Shown here piece by piece: positions 1-5,040 of a DNA stretch of 8,352 nucleotides. The DNA comes from an uncultured Clostridiaceae bacterium (GTDB taxonomy: Bacteria > Bacillota > Clostridia > Lachnospirales > Lachnospiraceae). Within the stretch, counting starts at the first letter, position 1, and each line of letters begins with the position of its first letter. The stretch lies in NCBI GenBank assembly GCA_949841235.1, contig CATKZA010000053.1, forward strand, positions 1 through 8,352, written 5' to 3'. Below the pieces are notes generated by a model. That model did no database searches. It worked only from the letters and a program-made list of their open reading frames with translations, and was not told where the DNA came from. A program made the translations under genes and the position numbers.

Positions 1-993
1 TTGGTTGCACATTTTTTGGTAAATGCTAAAAAAGATGAATTGGAAAAGAATAATGAACATGTTAACAATGTACTTGTTGCCGTTCAGGAATTATCAGAAA
101 AACTGCACTCAGCAGGTCTGATTCTTTCGCGGGTTTCGGGAAATGAAAGCGCTTCTGCCCAGGAACTTGCGGCGACAAGCGAGCAATTAGTGTCTGGAAG
201 CAATCTGCTAAGTGCTAAGACGGATGAGAGTATGGATAATCTTTCCGAGTTGAATAAATGGGAGGACGTAGTTGCCGAAAATGTAGAAAAAGTAGAGGAT
301 AATTCCAATAATCTTATAGACAAATCAAAACAGAATGGGAAATTGCTGAATGATTTATCCTTGATAAACGGCGAAGTATCTGAATCCATGAGCGCAACGA
401 TCAGCATAGCGGAAAAGTTATCAGAAGCCGTTCGTGAAATAGGAGTCACTTTAAATCTTATCAATGACATTTCATCATCTACGAATCTGCTGGCATTAAA
501 TGCTTCCATTGAAGCCGCGCGGGCTGGGGAAGCGGGAAAGGGATTTGCCGTAGTTGCCAGCGAAGTTGGCAATCTGGCGAATAACACCCAGGAATCCTTA
601 AAAGATGTTCAGGCGGTTATCGAACGGGTACAGAAAAATGTTGTTGATATTACTGCCCAGGTTGAAGAAAATTCTGCCAAATTAGGAAAGCAAAACGAAT
701 ATTTTGCCAATGTTTTTAATGGAATGCAAGATATGACAGATTTGCTAAATGTGTCCGTGCTTGCCATAAAAGCCATGGGAGATGCGCATAGAGAGCAGTC
801 AGAAGTTATTAAGAACACGGTATTAATTAATCAGGATATAGCAGAAAATATTAGAAATGAAAATGAACAGTTTATTGCAATAAGCTCAATGGCGGAAAGT
901 AATGCGGGTGATACAGCAGAGGTTGCCACCCAGGCGAATACCATCATTGATATGGTTGATAAGATGACTCTGCTTCTTAAGAAAGATGAATAG
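1..993 (+). CDS. Methyl-accepting chemotaxis protein, cytoplasmic signalling region (5' partial)
   Basis: Receptor module that relays a stimulus to CheA/CheW and the flagellar motor. The 330 visible residues are nearly all alpha-helical heptad sequence. The highly conserved MCP hairpin tip lies at residues 162-189, containing [16 protein letters not shown] and then [11 protein letters not shown], flanked by helical arms of about 160 and 140 residues that fold back on each other. Adaptation (methylation) sites should lie in the arms, but I cannot place them. There is no C-terminal CheR-docking pentapeptide of the NWETF type; the protein ends KKDE. No membrane segment, HAMP or sensor domain is visible, so the ligand is unknown. 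The reading frame is open from base 1, and TTG at 1 is probably only the first codon in the window, with the real N-terminus upstream. No terminator hairpin follows; the next promoter begins 14 nt after the stop. Confidence 0.93.
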   Translation: MVAHFLVNAKKDELEKNNEHVNNVLVAVQELSEKLHSAGLILSRVSGNESASAQELAATSEQLVSGSNLLSAKTDESMDNLSELNKWEDVVAENVEKVEDNSNNLIDKSKQNGKLLNDLSLINGEVSESMSATISIAEKLSEAVREIGVTLNLINDISSSTNLLALNASIEAARAGEAGKGFAVVASEVGNLANNTQESLKDVQAVIERVQKNVVDITAQVEENSAKLGKQNEYFANVFNGMQDMTDLLNVSVLAIKAMGDAHREQSEVIKNTVLINQDIAENIRNENEQFIAISSMAESNAGDTAEVATQANTIIDMVDKMTLLLKKDE

Positions 994-1007
994 AGATATT
1001 TAATTGA

Positions 1008-1036
1008 TTGACCATAGCCAAGCTTAGTGTTAAAAT
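1008..1036 (+). promoter_or_regulatory. Sigma-A-type promoter of the alcohol dehydrogenase gene
   Basis: TTGACC at 1008-1013, a 17-nt spacer and TAAAAT at 1031-1036, preceded by TG one base upstream (1028-1029), which makes an extended -10 element. Transcription should start near 1043, giving a leader of about 138 nt before the ATG at 1181. The position just after the chemoreceptor stop codon supports independent transcription of the dehydrogenase. Confidence 0.6.
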
Positions 1037-1059
1037 GATTTTTGTAGCGAATTGTTTGA

Positions 1060-1150
1060 CAGTTATGGGCATTATGACGAAATAACTGATAAATGATGGG
1101 GGCTGCCTGGTGTTCGCTGGCGTATTGTGCGCTAGATGACTGGGGGCGGC
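1060..1150 (+). other. Structured 5' leader of the alcohol dehydrogenase mRNA
   Basis: Two structures can be drawn by hand. CAGTTAT (1060-1066) pairs perfectly with ATAACTG (1082-1088) across a 15-nt loop. GCTGCC (1102-1107) pairs with GGCGGC (1145-1150) and encloses a second hairpin, CTGGCGTA (1117-1124) with TGCGCTAG (1128-1135), in which all eight positions pair if two G-U pairs are allowed. The ribosome binding site AAAAAGGAGG (1161-1170) lies just beyond. The first repeat could equally be a DNA operator, since it sits about 18-46 nt after the predicted start. I do not recognise a known riboswitch or T-box signature, so the function is open. Confidence 0.35.
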
Positions 1151-1180
1151 AAAGCATAGCAAAAAGGAGGATTTAGTATC

Positions 1181-2398
1181 ATGGCAAGATTTACATTACC
1201 AAGAGATTTGTACCACGGCAAAGGCGCATTGGAAGCGCTGAAGGATTTCGAGGGAGAGAGAGCGATTATCTGCGTAGGCGGCGGCTCTATGAAGAGGAAT
1301 GGATTTTTGGATCGGGCGGTATCCTACCTGAAAGAGGCAGGGATGGAAGTAAAGATATTTGAGGGCATTGAGCCAGACCCATCGGTGGATACCGTGATGA
1401 AGGGCGCAGAGGTTATGATAGAGTTCAAGCCTGACTGGATTATTGCCATGGGTGGCGGTTCTCCTATTGATGCAGCCAAGGCAATGTGGATCAAATATGA
1501 ATATCCGGATACCACATTTGAAGATATGTGCAAGGTCTTCGGATTGCCGAAACTGCGCACAAAGGCTCATTTCTGTGCCATTTCTTCTACATCAGGCACT
1601 GCCACGGAGGTGACGGCATTCTCCATCATTACGGACTATGAAAAAGGAATCAAATATCCTATTGCGGACTTCGAGATTACGCCGGATGTGGCTATCGTCG
1701 ATCCGGATTTGGCAGAAACCATGCCCCAGAAATTAGTGGCGCACACGGGAATGGATGCCATGACCCATTCCGTGGAAGCATATGTGTCCACAGCGAATTG
1801 CGACTATACGGATCCTCTGGCACTGCACTCCATCAAGATGATTCAGAGAGATTTGGTGGGCTCTTACAATGGGGATATGGAGAAGCGGGGCAGCATGCAC
1901 AACGCACAGTGCCTTGCAGGAATGGCATTCTCCAATGCATTGCTGGGAATTGTGCATTCTATGGCGCATAAGACGGGAGCCGCATTTGCGGACTATGGCG
2001 CGCACATTATCCATGGAGCTGCCAACGCTATGTATCTTCCCAAGGTCATTGCCTTCAATGCAAAGGATGAGACGGCGAAGAAGCGTTATGGAGAAATTGC
2101 AGACTTCATGAATTTGGGAGGAAGCAGTGACGATGAGAAGGTGAAACTTTTGATTGATTACCTTCGGGGCATGAATGATGATTTGAATATTCCTCACTGC
2201 ATCAAGAATTATGGTGCGGACAGTTATCCCACGGAGCAGGGCTTCGTGCCGGAAGAAGTATTTTTGGAGAGGCTTTCTGACATTGCTGCCAATGCCCTTC
2301 TGGATGCTTGCACAGGTTCCAATCCCCGCCAGCCATCCCAGGAGGAGATGGAGAAATTGTTGAAATGCTGCTATTATGATACAGAAGTAGACTTCTAA
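1181..2398 (+). CDS. Iron-containing (type III) alcohol dehydrogenase
   Basis: NAD(P)-linked cytoplasmic oxidoreductase interconverting an alcohol and an aldehyde, typically the last reductive step of fermentation. At 405 residues it has the normal length of the family. Residues 91-97 (GGGSPID) form the dinucleotide-binding loop and STSGTATEVT (136-145) is the conserved segment after it. The metal site is readable: D192 and H196 in MDAMTHSVEAY, H259 in GIVHSMAH and H278 in IIHGAANAMYLP. H259 and H278 are five residues further apart than in E. coli FucO (ADYGAHIIHG segment). From memory this spacing is shared by a common clostridial subfamily, so it is probably not a defect. Conserved C-terminal ends such as CTGSNPRQ (377-384) are intact. 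ATG at 1181 is set by GGAGG at 1166-1170. Own promoter upstream; substrate (ethanol, butanol or other) cannot be told. Confidence 0.95.
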   Translation: MARFTLPRDLYHGKGALEALKDFEGERAIICVGGGSMKRNGFLDRAVSYLKEAGMEVKIFEGIEPDPSVDTVMKGAEVMIEFKPDWIIAMGGGSPIDAAKAMWIKYEYPDTTFEDMCKVFGLPKLRTKAHFCAISSTSGTATEVTAFSIITDYEKGIKYPIADFEITPDVAIVDPDLAETMPQKLVAHTGMDAMTHSVEAYVSTANCDYTDPLALHSIKMIQRDLVGSYNGDMEKRGSMHNAQCLAGMAFSNALLGIVHSMAHKTGAAFADYGAHIIHGAANAMYLPKVIAFNAKDETAKKRYGEIADFMNLGGSSDDEKVKLLIDYLRGMNDDLNIPHCIKNYGADSYPTEQGFVPEEVFLERLSDIAANALLDACTGSNPRQPSQEEMEKLLKCCYYDTEVDF

Positions 2399-2433
2399 GA
2401 AAAGATTTTTTGTATATCTCGCAGTATTTCCTC

Positions 2434-2462
2434 TTGTAAAATATGAAAAAGTGTATTAGAAT
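2434..2462 (+). promoter_or_regulatory. Sigma-A-type promoter of the ferredoxin gene
   Basis: TTGTAA at 2434-2439, a 17-nt spacer and TAGAAT at 2457-2462. The predicted start is near 2469, leaving a leader of only about 26 nt before the ferredoxin ATG. No terminator hairpin is visible between the dehydrogenase stop (2398) and this site, so read-through could also supply transcript. Confidence 0.5.
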
Positions 2463-2494
2463 AAATAATATCAAAAAAAGGAGGATATAATACT

Positions 2495-2665
2495 ATGGCA
2501 TATGTAATTGGCGATGAGTGTGTAAGCTGTGGTGCTTGTGCAGGCGGATGCCCGGTAGGAGCAATCTCCGAAGGAGATTCTCACTATGAGATTGATGCAG
2601 ATACTTGTATCGATTGCGGCGCATGCGCTGGAACATGCCCTTCAGGTGCTATCTCAGAGGGTTAA
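2495..2665 (+). CDS. 2[4Fe-4S] bacterial (clostridial-type) ferredoxin
   Basis: Small soluble low-potential electron carrier that serves, for example, pyruvate:ferredoxin oxidoreductase and hydrogenase in anaerobes. The 56-residue protein consists of two copies of the CxxCxxCxxxCP motif: C9, C12, C15, C19 and C38, C41, C44, C48. In this fold each cubane takes three cysteines from one motif and the last from the other. The start MAYVIGDECVSCGACAGGCP is very close to the classical clostridial ferredoxin sequence, and the length matches the 55-56 residues of that group. ATG at 2495 is preceded by AGGAGG at 2479-2484 with a 10-nt spacer; the leader resembles that of the upstream dehydrogenase gene. 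The gene is too short for a usual ORF cut-off and would easily be missed. Confidence 0.97.
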   Translation: MAYVIGDECVSCGACAGGCPVGAISEGDSHYEIDADTCIDCGACAGTCPSGAISEG

Positions 2666-2671
2666 TATTCA

Positions 2672-2730
2672 TCATGAAGTTACTATTCACAGCTATTTCT
2701 AGAAATTTGCTGTGGATAGTAACTTCATGA
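2672..2730 (+). repeat. Near-perfect 22-bp inverted repeat after the ferredoxin gene
   Basis: The left arm 2672-2693 and right arm 2709-2730 are complementary over 22 bp with one G-U position. The 15-nt loop itself contains the palindrome ATTTCTAGAAAT (2695-2706). The structure starts 7 nt after the ferredoxin stop. No T-tract follows, so it is not a standard intrinsic terminator. It may stabilise the short ferredoxin mRNA, attenuate read-through into the DUF1858 gene, or be a dispersed palindromic repeat. The sequence alone cannot decide. Confidence 0.75.
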
Positions 2731-2748
2731 AAGATAAGGCTGCTGAAT

Positions 2749-2770
2749 CGAGGGCGAGTTTTTCGCCTCG
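2749..2770 (+). other. Short GC-rich hairpin upstream of the DUF1858 gene
   Basis: CGAGGGCGA (2749-2757) pairs with TCGCCTCG (2763-2770) across a five-base loop GTTTT, with one bulged G. It lies between the 22-bp repeat and the ribosome binding site of the next gene, without a T-tract directly after it. It could be a weak terminator or an mRNA processing/stability element. Confidence 0.4.
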
Positions 2771-2804
2771 TAGTAGGTAGCTTTTCTTGCTGTATAGGAA
2801 ATGT

Positions 2805-2810
2805 AGGAGG
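2805..2810 (+). promoter_or_regulatory. Ribosome binding site that fixes the DUF1858 gene start
   Basis: AGGAGG ends 7 nt before ATG at 2818. An in-frame TTG at 2812 lies only 1 nt after the motif, too close to be used, so ATG 2818 is chosen over the longer reading. Confidence 0.75.
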
Positions 2811-2817
2811 TTTGAAG

Positions 2818-3024
2818 ATGGATGCAAGAGTGAATAAAGAGATGGTGATTGCGGACATGTTGCAGATAGATCCGGGGATTGCCGCAATCCTCATGGCATC
2901 AGGGATGCATTGCGTGGGATGTCCTTCCGCCCAGGGGGAAAGCCTGGAAGAGGCGGCACTGGTGCATGGGCTGGATGCGGAAGAACTGGTAACCAGCGTG
3001 AATCAGTATCTGGAAAAGAAATAA
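2818..3024 (+). CDS. DUF1858 domain protein (hybrid-cluster-protein-associated redox disulfide type)
   Basis: A 68-residue protein that is essentially one DUF1858 domain. The pattern is visible throughout: an N-terminal helix with MVIADMLQIDPG (9-20), then the signature GMHCVGCPSAQGESLEEAA (29-47) with the CxxC pair C32/C35, and a C-terminal LDAEELVTSVNQYL helix (52-65). Members of this family are often found with hybrid cluster proteins or other redox enzymes and are predicted to act through the disulfide or a bound metal; no reaction is established. Here the neighbour is a ferredoxin gene 150 nt upstream, with no convincing promoter between, so it probably depends on read-through. A terminator follows 8 nt after the stop. 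Family call confident, function not. Confidence 0.85.
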   Translation: MDARVNKEMVIADMLQIDPGIAAILMASGMHCVGCPSAQGESLEEAALVHGLDAEELVTSVNQYLEKK

Positions 3025-3031
3025 TTGCGAA

Positions 3032-3090
3032 ACGATAAAAAGGGGAACGCATGAATATCCGAAGGATGGATGCGTTCCCCTTTTTATCGT
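3032..3090. terminator. Bidirectional intrinsic terminator with nested hairpin
   Basis: Perfect 21-bp inverted repeat, arms 3032-3052 and 3070-3090. The GC-rich core GGGGAACGCAT / ATGCGTTCCCC is flanked by an A-run on the left and T-run on the right, so it can terminate both strands. The 17-nt loop holds a small hairpin ATCC-GAA-GGAT (3057-3067). It ends the ferredoxin/DUF1858 transcript on the plus strand and is the best candidate for ending mecA on the minus strand. Confidence 0.85.
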
Positions 3091-3107
3091 ATTATTCAAA
3101 CTTTGCA

Positions 3108-3145
3108 GAGCGAAGAACGCTGGTTCTGCGTTCTTCCTCTTTTTT
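3108..3145 (+). terminator. Second intrinsic terminator in the convergent region
   Basis: GAAGAACGC (3112-3120) pairs with GCGTTCTTC (3128-3136) over a 7-nt loop. GAG/CTC extends the stem across one bulged C, and a six-T run follows (3140-3145). It is oriented for plus-strand transcription and follows another terminator at 3032-3090. Confidence 0.75.
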
Positions 3146-3184
3146 ACCTAATAGGAAACTGCTCAATACGTAGCGGTATATCAA

Positions 3185-3237
3185 CAAGAAATCCGAAGGA
3201 TTTCTTGCAGGGGAATGCGCTGGCATTCCCCTTTTTT
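3185..3237 (+). terminator. Third hairpin pair and terminator, abutting the mecA stop
   Basis: Two adjacent hairpins: CAAGAAATCC-GAA-GGATTTCTTG (3185-3207), then AGGGGAATGC (3209-3218) with GCATTCCCCT (3223-3232) and loop GCTG, followed by T's to 3237. The T-tract overlaps the stop codon of the minus-strand mecA gene (3236-3238), so it blocks plus-strand transcription from entering mecA antisense. The first hairpin shares the 11-mer ATCCGAAGGAT with the loop of the 3032-3090 terminator. Confidence 0.75.
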
Positions 3238-4090
3238 ACAATTCAGCCAAAACGGATATGGCGTTTCTGGCGATAAATTTCTGATAATGCTCCTGCAAGT
3301 AAAATTGAGTCATTGCGGAATTTTTTACCGGAGAGCCGTATTCATGCATAATATTGCATATTCTGCCAAATTCCTCTGCCGGATGCTTGGAGCGGTGCAG
3401 AAGGAGGTAAAAGACTCCCTGGCTATCATCTTTGTAGAGCGTGTTCTCGCCGCGATACATTGGATGGATATGTTCTGCCAGCTGGCTGACTGCCTCCAAA
3501 TTTGGGAAAGAAAAGATAACCACCACATCCCGATAATTTTTTTCTGGATTCTGCTTCGGGCGGGGCTCCATTCCCAGAGCTTCTGGCAGAGAGATAAAAT
3601 CATTTTCCTGCTTCGTGGAGGATGAGACAGGCATCTCCCGGACATTGTCCGTGGTCACGTCGCTGCCCGGGCTTCCCCAAAGCTTCTCAGGATCCAATAC
3701 CTCTTCTTTGGCTCCCATATAAATGAATTCATCTTCCTCCTCGTCGGCATAATTATCGTAATCATCGTAATCGTAGTCGTCCTCTACTGCTTCCCAATCA
3801 CCCTCTTCTGTAAAGGTGGAAAAGCGCGTATCCAGTTCATCTGGTTCTTCCACCTTCGTAATCACTAGAATTAAGGCTTCCGGCAACAGTGGAATTGCCT
3901 CTATCATCAGCGGAATATCGTCAGCGTCAAAGCCGAATTCATAAGAAGCCTGCTGCATCATATCCCGAAATAGTGCTTTCGCCTTCGCTGTCCCATAGGC
4001 AAGCTCGCTGATACCGATCTCACGATCCTGCAGATCCTTTTGATTCAAAGTGCATCGAATCTGTCTGTCATTTATTTTCTCTATTCGCAT
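3236..4090 (-). CDS. mecA: MecA-family adaptor protein for ClpC
   Basis: Adaptor that in Bacillus recruits substrates such as ComK to the ClpC/ClpP protease and helps ClpC assemble; cytoplasmic. The 284 residues show the usual two-domain plan. The N-terminal substrate-binding domain is at about 1-92 (MRIEKINDRQIRCTL, EIGISELAYG, DMMQQASYEFGF). A low-complexity, strongly acidic linker spans about 95-122 and is rich in D, E and Y. The C-terminal ClpC-binding domain is at about 188-284 (VVVIFSFPNLEAVSQLAEHI, LYKDDSQGVFYLLLHR, MHEYGSP). It is longer than B. subtilis MecA (about 218 residues), mainly through the linker. ATG at 4090 has only a GAAGGGAAG-like ribosome binding site. Transcribed alone from the promoter at 4191-4219 and convergent with the ferredoxin unit. 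ComK is not usual in Clostridia, so the substrates here are unknown. Confidence 0.9.
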   Translation of the reverse strand: MRIEKINDRQIRCTLNQKDLQDREIGISELAYGTAKAKALFRDMMQQASYEFGFDADDIPLMIEAIPLLPEALILVITKVEEPDELDTRFSTFTEEGDWEAVEDDYDYDDYDNYADEEEDEFIYMGAKEEVLDPEKLWGSPGSDVTTDNVREMPVSSSTKQENDFISLPEALGMEPRPKQNPEKNYRDVVVIFSFPNLEAVSQLAEHIHPMYRGENTLYKDDSQGVFYLLLHRSKHPAEEFGRICNIMHEYGSPVKNSAMTQFYLQEHYQKFIARNAISVLAEL

Positions 4091-4142
4091 AAGCTCACTT
4101 CCCTTCCATGGTTTACCATATATTAATTTAAAAATATATGCC

Positions 4143-4182
4143 AGAAGAATCTATCCTTATATTGAAAATGCTAGATCCTTCT
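4143..4182 (-). other. 5'-end hairpin in the mecA mRNA leader
   Basis: On the minus strand AGAAGGATCTA (4182-4172) pairs with TAGATTCTTCT (4153-4143): 11 bp with one G-U, and an 18-nt loop. The stem begins within a few bases of the predicted mecA transcription start (about 4184), where it could protect the mRNA 5' end. As DNA, the same inverted repeat could be an operator. Confidence 0.45.
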
Positions 4183-4190
4183 ATGTATAA

Positions 4191-4219
4191 ATTATAATTT
4201 AATAGGAATTAGAAGTCAA
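4191..4219 (-). promoter_or_regulatory. Near-consensus sigma-A-type promoter of mecA
   Basis: Read on the minus strand: TTGACT at 4219-4214, a 17-nt spacer and perfect TATAAT at 4196-4191. The predicted start near 4184 gives a leader of about 94 nt. I see no CtsR-type operator overlapping it. Confidence 0.75.
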
Positions 4220-4303
4220 CGTTAATAACAAGCCTATCACTATCTTTTGTTAAAAGGGAAAAATAAATACTAGAAGAATTTGAGAGTTTTGTGCAGAATT
4301 TTG

Positions 4304-4325
4304 GAAATGTGTGAGAAATGTGTGA
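4304..4325 (+). repeat. Tandem 11-bp direct repeat in the mecA / unknown-gene divergent region
   Basis: GAAATGTGTGA occurs twice head to tail (4304-4314 and 4315-4325). The 11-bp period is close to one helical turn, so a protein could contact both copies on one face of the DNA. It lies about 85 nt upstream of the mecA -35 box and about 60 nt upstream of the TGGAAT/TATAAT pair at 4388-4416. The surrounding 4220-4380 stretch is AT-rich and I see no gene in it, only the small hairpin AAATCC-AGA-GGATTT nearby (4335-4349). Confidence 0.5.
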
Positions 4326-4387
4326 AAGCAGTCAAATCCAGAGGATTTCCTAACAAAAATAAAAAATTATTTTAAACAGATTACCAA

Positions 4388-4416
4388 TGGAATTTGAGGA
4401 GGGGGTGTCATATAAT
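4388..4416 (+). promoter_or_regulatory. Candidate promoter for the leader ORF and the 79-residue gene
   Basis: Perfect TATAAT at 4411-4416, with a weak TGGAAT -35 candidate at 4388-4393 after a 17-nt spacer. Transcription from here (about 4423) would give a 36-nt leader to the 16-codon ORF and about 270 nt to the ATG at 4692. The weak -35 leaves room for an activator or for another sigma factor: CATATAAT also resembles a sporulation sigma-E -10, but the match is loose. Confidence 0.4.
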
Positions 4417-4446
4417 CACTTCAGCGAACGAGTTCACACCAAAGGC

Positions 4447-4457
4447 AAGGAGGTGAT
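4447..4457 (+). promoter_or_regulatory. Unusually complete Shine-Dalgarno sequence
   Basis: AAGGAGGTGAT matches the complement of the 16S rRNA 3' end over 11 bases, the strongest ribosome binding site in the window. AGGAGG ends 5 nt before ATG 4459. It makes translation of the short ORF that follows likely. Confidence 0.7.
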
Positions 4458-4458
4458 T

Positions 4459-4509
4459 ATGATGTTCAGACACGATTGGAATACATTTTATCATAATTAT
4501 TGCGCATAA
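4459..4509 (+). CDS. Candidate 16-residue leader peptide / small ORF
   Basis: Reads MMFRHDWNTFYHNYCA and then TAA, directly behind the very strong ribosome binding site at 4447-4457 and downstream of a TATAAT box. Nine of the 16 residues are F, W, Y, H or N, which is unusual. The combination of promoter, strong translation signal, short ORF, hairpins (4524-4566) and an ORF 180 nt later resembles an attenuation or ribosome-stalling leader. The downstream gene is not recognisable as an amino acid biosynthesis gene, and no terminator/antiterminator switch is obvious. It could also be a true small protein, or the 5' remnant of a longer gene: after the TAA the frame stays open for 24 codons. Confidence 0.4.
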   Translation: MMFRHDWNTFYHNYCA

Positions 4510-4523
4510 TTTCTGCGCATAGC

Positions 4524-4566
4524 GGAGTTGCGAAGCAACTCCAAAAATAAGTGCTTTGCATTTATT
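4524..4566 (+). other. Two consecutive RNA hairpins after the small ORF
   Basis: GGAGTTGC-GAA-GCAACTCC (4524-4542) is a perfect 8-bp stem with a GAA loop. It is followed by AATAAGTGC-TTT-GCATTTATT (4546-4566), 9 bp with one G-U. Neither has a plus-strand T-tract, so they are not a normal terminator. The direct repeat TGCGCATA (4501-4508 and 4514-4521) lies just upstream and overlaps the stop of the small ORF. The remaining 4567-4691 holds no gene I can see; a TAGAAT at 4586-4591 has no credible -35 partner. Confidence 0.5.
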
Positions 4567-4691
4567 ACATCTTATGCTTAGAGGATAGAATGGTTCCGGC
4601 TTATCGCAAAAGGGATTCGTACTCGCTGTAAAGAATGGTCAATGACGTATCACAACTGTACCATGGCAATGAATAGCAGGGAGGAAAGTAT

Positions 4692-4931
4692 ATGAAGGCA
4701 AAATCAGGCAATGTCAAAAATCAAATGTATGACTGGCTTGTATCCGAAATATATCGCGCCGAGGAAGTTGGAATTCCGGTGGCAGTGGATGGCAAGGTAT
4801 ATTCTTCACAGGATGCAGACAAACTACATTTAGTGATGGAGGACAGTTATTATATGAAAAGCTATGAGGGTGATCAGGCTGGAAAGATTGTCCGGATTGA
4901 TTTTGACCATATTAATGAGTGTCTGAAGTGA
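4692..4931 (+). CDS. Unrecognised 79-residue protein
   Basis: I do not recognise this protein. Translation is well supported: GGGAGG at 4679-4684 ends 7 nt before ATG 4692, and codon use looks like that of the neighbours. It is soluble in appearance, mixed charge, with no signal peptide, membrane segment, cysteine pair or repeat. A possible amphipathic helix lies at about 8-25 (VKNQMYDWLVSEIYRAEE), followed by short beta-prone stretches IPVAVDGKVYSS (28-39), LHLVMEDSYYM (45-55) and GKIVRIDFDHI (64-74). That suggests a small alpha/beta fold. It stands alone behind the leader described at 4388-4566, and 234 nt separate it from the next gene, which has its own promoter. The function is unknown. 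Confidence 0.75.
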   Translation: MKAKSGNVKNQMYDWLVSEIYRAEEVGIPVAVDGKVYSSQDADKLHLVMEDSYYMKSYEGDQAGKIVRIDFDHINECLK

Positions 4932-5040
4932 AAATCTTATCTTAAAGTATCTATTGTTCAAGAAGTGAAATGAATGCGTATGATCTCTTTATGAAGATGT
5001 ATGCGAGCTAACATGTAGTTTGAATCTACATACTCCTAGT

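Noticed and set aside
84..587. 167-codon open frame on the minus strand
   Set aside because: It lies wholly inside the chemoreceptor gene, antisense to the most conserved part, and its protein shows no motif.
1056..1084. Exact TTGACA at 1056-1061 as a promoter -35 box
   Set aside because: No acceptable -10 lies 16-18 nt downstream; the pair TTGACC/TAAAAT at 1008-1036 is much better.
1869..2111. 80-codon open frame on the plus strand
   Set aside because: It is an out-of-frame shadow inside the alcohol dehydrogenase gene.
2672..2730. Terminal inverted repeats of an insertion sequence or integrated element
   Set aside because: Only 15 nt separate the arms and no transposase fragment or flanking target duplication is visible.
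2812..2817. TTG start two codons upstream for the DUF1858 gene
   Set aside because: It sits 1 nt after the AGGAGG motif, too close for initiation; ATG 2818 has normal spacing.
3215..3625. 136-codon open frame on the plus strand
   Set aside because: It is antisense to mecA and begins inside the terminator region; the MecA reading on the other strand is clearly real.
4304..4325. CRISPR array
   Set aside because: Only two 11-bp units without spacers; no other regularly spaced repeats in the window.
4423..4691. T-box or known riboswitch upstream of the unknown gene
   Set aside because: No T-box TGGNACCGCG-like sequence and no recognisable riboswitch core; the terminator-like T-tract is also missing.
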